Below, one piece after another: positions 62,306 through 64,000 of a stretch of DNA of 64,000 bases. Each line of letters begins with the position of its first letter. The stretch's first letter is position 1. The notes below the pieces were generated by a model that was not told where the DNA came from, did not search any database, and saw nothing but the letters and a program-made list of their open reading frames with translations. The position numbers were made by a program, and so were the translations under genes. This DNA is from Ditylenchus dipsaci (lineage: Eukaryota; Nematoda; Chromadorea; Rhabditida; Anguinidae), in assembly GCA_004194705.1 (NCBI GenBank), contig SADC01001034.1, positions 124,001 to 188,000 on the forward strand, written 5' to 3'.

Positions 62306-62571
62306 AAGGACTCGCCCGAACTTTAATAACCAGTATTTGTCCTGACCAGAATTAGTGTTCCCGAAGAACGCAAGGTAAGTGGAATTAACCGGCATAGGGG
62401 CGTTTCGTCCATAAATTCCCAAACGGGAATTTATGGACGAAACGTCTTAACAGAACGCCAAGTTTGTACACGTTTGAATTCATTCTTATTTATTTCACAG
62501 TCGAGTGTGCTCTTATCAAGTGTGTTATTAAAAAAATTGCAAAATCGGTAATTCGTATTTCATGAGTTTAG
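62306..62571. repeat. Iterated ACCAG-word end, copy 2, with a GCGTTTCGTCC hairpin
   Basis: GTAAGGACTCGCCCGAAC ... TGACCAGAATTAGTG as at 44,904. At 62,397-62,453 sits a 57-bp hairpin (GGGGCGTTTCGTCCATAAA and mirror TTTATGGACGAAACGTC). It is probably the left end of the MULE that follows and truncates the Tigger element. Confidence 0.65.
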
Positions 62572-64000
62572 ATGAATGATTTTGCTTGGTCTAATGAGGA
62601 CGTTGTTGTGGTTTTGCAAAAGCTTAAAAGCAAACAGATCCATCTTGCTGACGTCGAAGAATTTCTCAAGAGTAATTATAACCATAAGAAATCAAAAACT
62701 GCGATCTATAAGCACATGGAACAGTCCAACTTCTTGATATTTTATGAAGGATACCGATGTCGTGTAATATTTTATCATATTTCGTAACTTTTCTCCTTAT
62801 GCTATTTTAGTCCCTTACAAACTAAATTTGGCAGAAGATGATGGCAGTAAAAGACGAAAATAAGTTTCGAGTCTTCCAAAAGCGTTCAGAAGGACTTTAC
62901 GTATGTATCGACTGCAAGAGTAATAAAAATATGTCTCACTGTAAAAATTTAACTTTTTTCTTTAGAGCCATAGAAGATCTAAGACCAAGTCCGCTGCCAT
63001 TTCTGCAGCAAAAGGGTGATCGCTTCATGCTGAATCAAGGTGTTCATTTTGCTGGTTGCCGCTTACGTGAGCTTAGCGAATTGATGGCGAGGGATATCGA
63101 CAGATGCGCTCGAGAAGAAATTGAGCATAACCCGCTAATGAAACCGCAGGTACTTGAAGGATTTTTTTTGTGTTTGATTCAGGATTTTTTTAGGAAGCAC
63201 ACGAAAAAGGACAACGGTTAGCCCTAAGAGCTTCGAAGAAAGCAGAAGAAACAGGCAAAGAAGGTGATTCAATAGCCATTCTCTATCCCTCTTGGCACGA
63301 CGTACGGAATCAATACTACCGACGTCGTAAGAATGCTGCCAGCAGTGTCAGAGATCCATTCAATCCACCTGCTATCTATCATGACACCTATCGAGCTCAC
63401 ATAATGGAGAACAAGAAAGGTTTTTCAAGATTTATCTATTTTGTTCAGACTTTTGTGTTAAGATGGATTTCTCTACTCGATAAAAATAATGGTGTGGTTT
63501 TTTTCGTCAAACGATGACTTGAAAGCGGCAGCTAAGTGCTCGTTGATTATGGCTGATGGTACATTCGACCTGTGTCCGAAAGGGTTTGCTCAAATTTACA
63601 CTATTCATGGACTGGTAACCTTTTTCGTGTTTTTTCATCAAACGTTGGTTCATAAATTTAGTACAAGAAAGAATGGATTGCTTTTGGCACTTGTTTGATG
63701 GAAAATAGAGTCGAATGCTCATATGATGCAGTTTTCAGCATTTGAAGCTGAGATGGAGAATGCTAGAAGTGAACCAGAATTCGAAGCGATTCATGTTGAC
63801 TATGAACAAGCAGAAATTAACTCCGTGATCAAAGCGTTTGGATAGAGGTTAGCTTGATATTTTATTTTACCCAATTTTTTAATAAAACTCTTTAGAAGGT
63901 CCGTGGCTGTCTATTCCATCACTCAAAGGCAATCATCCGAAATTTGGCTCAGCTCGGCTTCAAATCGCAGTACGAAGAACAAGAAAGTGAGTTTCGGCTA
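62572..64000 (+). pseudogene. FLYWCH/MULE transposase, runs off the right edge
   Basis: Exon 62,572-62,761 (MNDFAWSNEDVVVVLQKLKS; MEQSNFLIFYEGYRC). Next come a FLYWCH-like block (KFRVFQKRSEGLYVCIDCK; QGVHFAGCRLRELSELMA), EEIEHNPLMKPQ, an exon after 63,194 (EAHEKGQRLALRASKKAE; SWHDVRNQYYRRRKNAASS; YHDTYRAHIMENKK), the first-Asp region SLIMADGTFDLCPKGFAQIY-TIHG (63,537-63,616), KKEWIAFGTCLMENRVECSY, EFEAIHVDYEQAEINSVIKA, and after TCTTTAG VRGCLFHHSKAIIRNLAQLG (63,899 on). At least three frame breaks, some next to homopolymers (G-run near 63,013). More complete than the copies at 10,254 and 38,500; catalytic Asp residues are visible. Confidence 0.8.

Overview
The window is animal nuclear DNA and looks like a repeat-rich invertebrate, most likely a nematode. 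Host introns free of insertions are mostly 40-65 bp with TTTCAG, TTTTTAG or TTTAG acceptors. The mdh and lipt1 reading frames start 24-40 nt after a strong acceptor, as expected if mRNAs receive a trans-spliced leader. The organism call is inference; eukaryotic origin is certain from the spliced genes.

Host genes are few and are islands in transposon DNA. Firm ones are a mitochondrial malate dehydrogenase (minus strand, five exons over 25,572-35,994, with a 9.2-kb transposon-filled first intron), a mitochondrial lipoyltransferase LIPT1 (plus strand, six exons over 52,487-57,378) and a small lysine-rich protein with five copies of a DPNYQTLAG unit (plus strand, 13,257-14,493). Less certain are two exons matching RNA polymerase II subunit RPB7 (11,634-11,844), a two-helix membrane protein (15,101-16,047), a Gln-rich exon (16,493-17,145, minus), a BED-finger-like C-terminus (4,017-4,446, minus), a coiled-coil C-terminus (21,180-21,459, minus) and a few unidentified exons.

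Most of the rest is inverted-repeat transposon sequence. Autonomous-type remnants: a pogo/Tigger transposase (60,093-62,305, minus), a piggyBac element with an internal deletion (30,480-31,973), and three FLYWCH/MULE transposase remnants (10,254-10,807; 38,500-39,349; 62,572 to the right edge). Around them lie TA-flanked short elements of two main kinds (ends CCGTATTTCTCTAATA and CAGTCGACTCGATATAA), a foldback family built on CCAAGTGGTCGTCCACTTGG, several 250-900 bp foldback families, and larger elements whose inverted ends are arrays of one short iterated word. The word-array elements have 8-9 bp target duplications, and one encloses a MULE transposase, so they are probably Mutator-like.

Two observations stand out. 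First, in both TA-flanked kinds the outermost end is conserved but the adjoining 6-10 bp word differs from copy to copy, while being the same at both ends of a copy and repeated inside it. Second, the nesting can be resolved to the base: a TA element inside an 8-bp-TSD element inside another 8-bp-TSD element inside mdh intron 1, each with an identifiable target duplication. Single-base frame breaks recur in otherwise well-conserved genes, including two in mdh, so residual consensus indels should be considered before calling pseudogenes.
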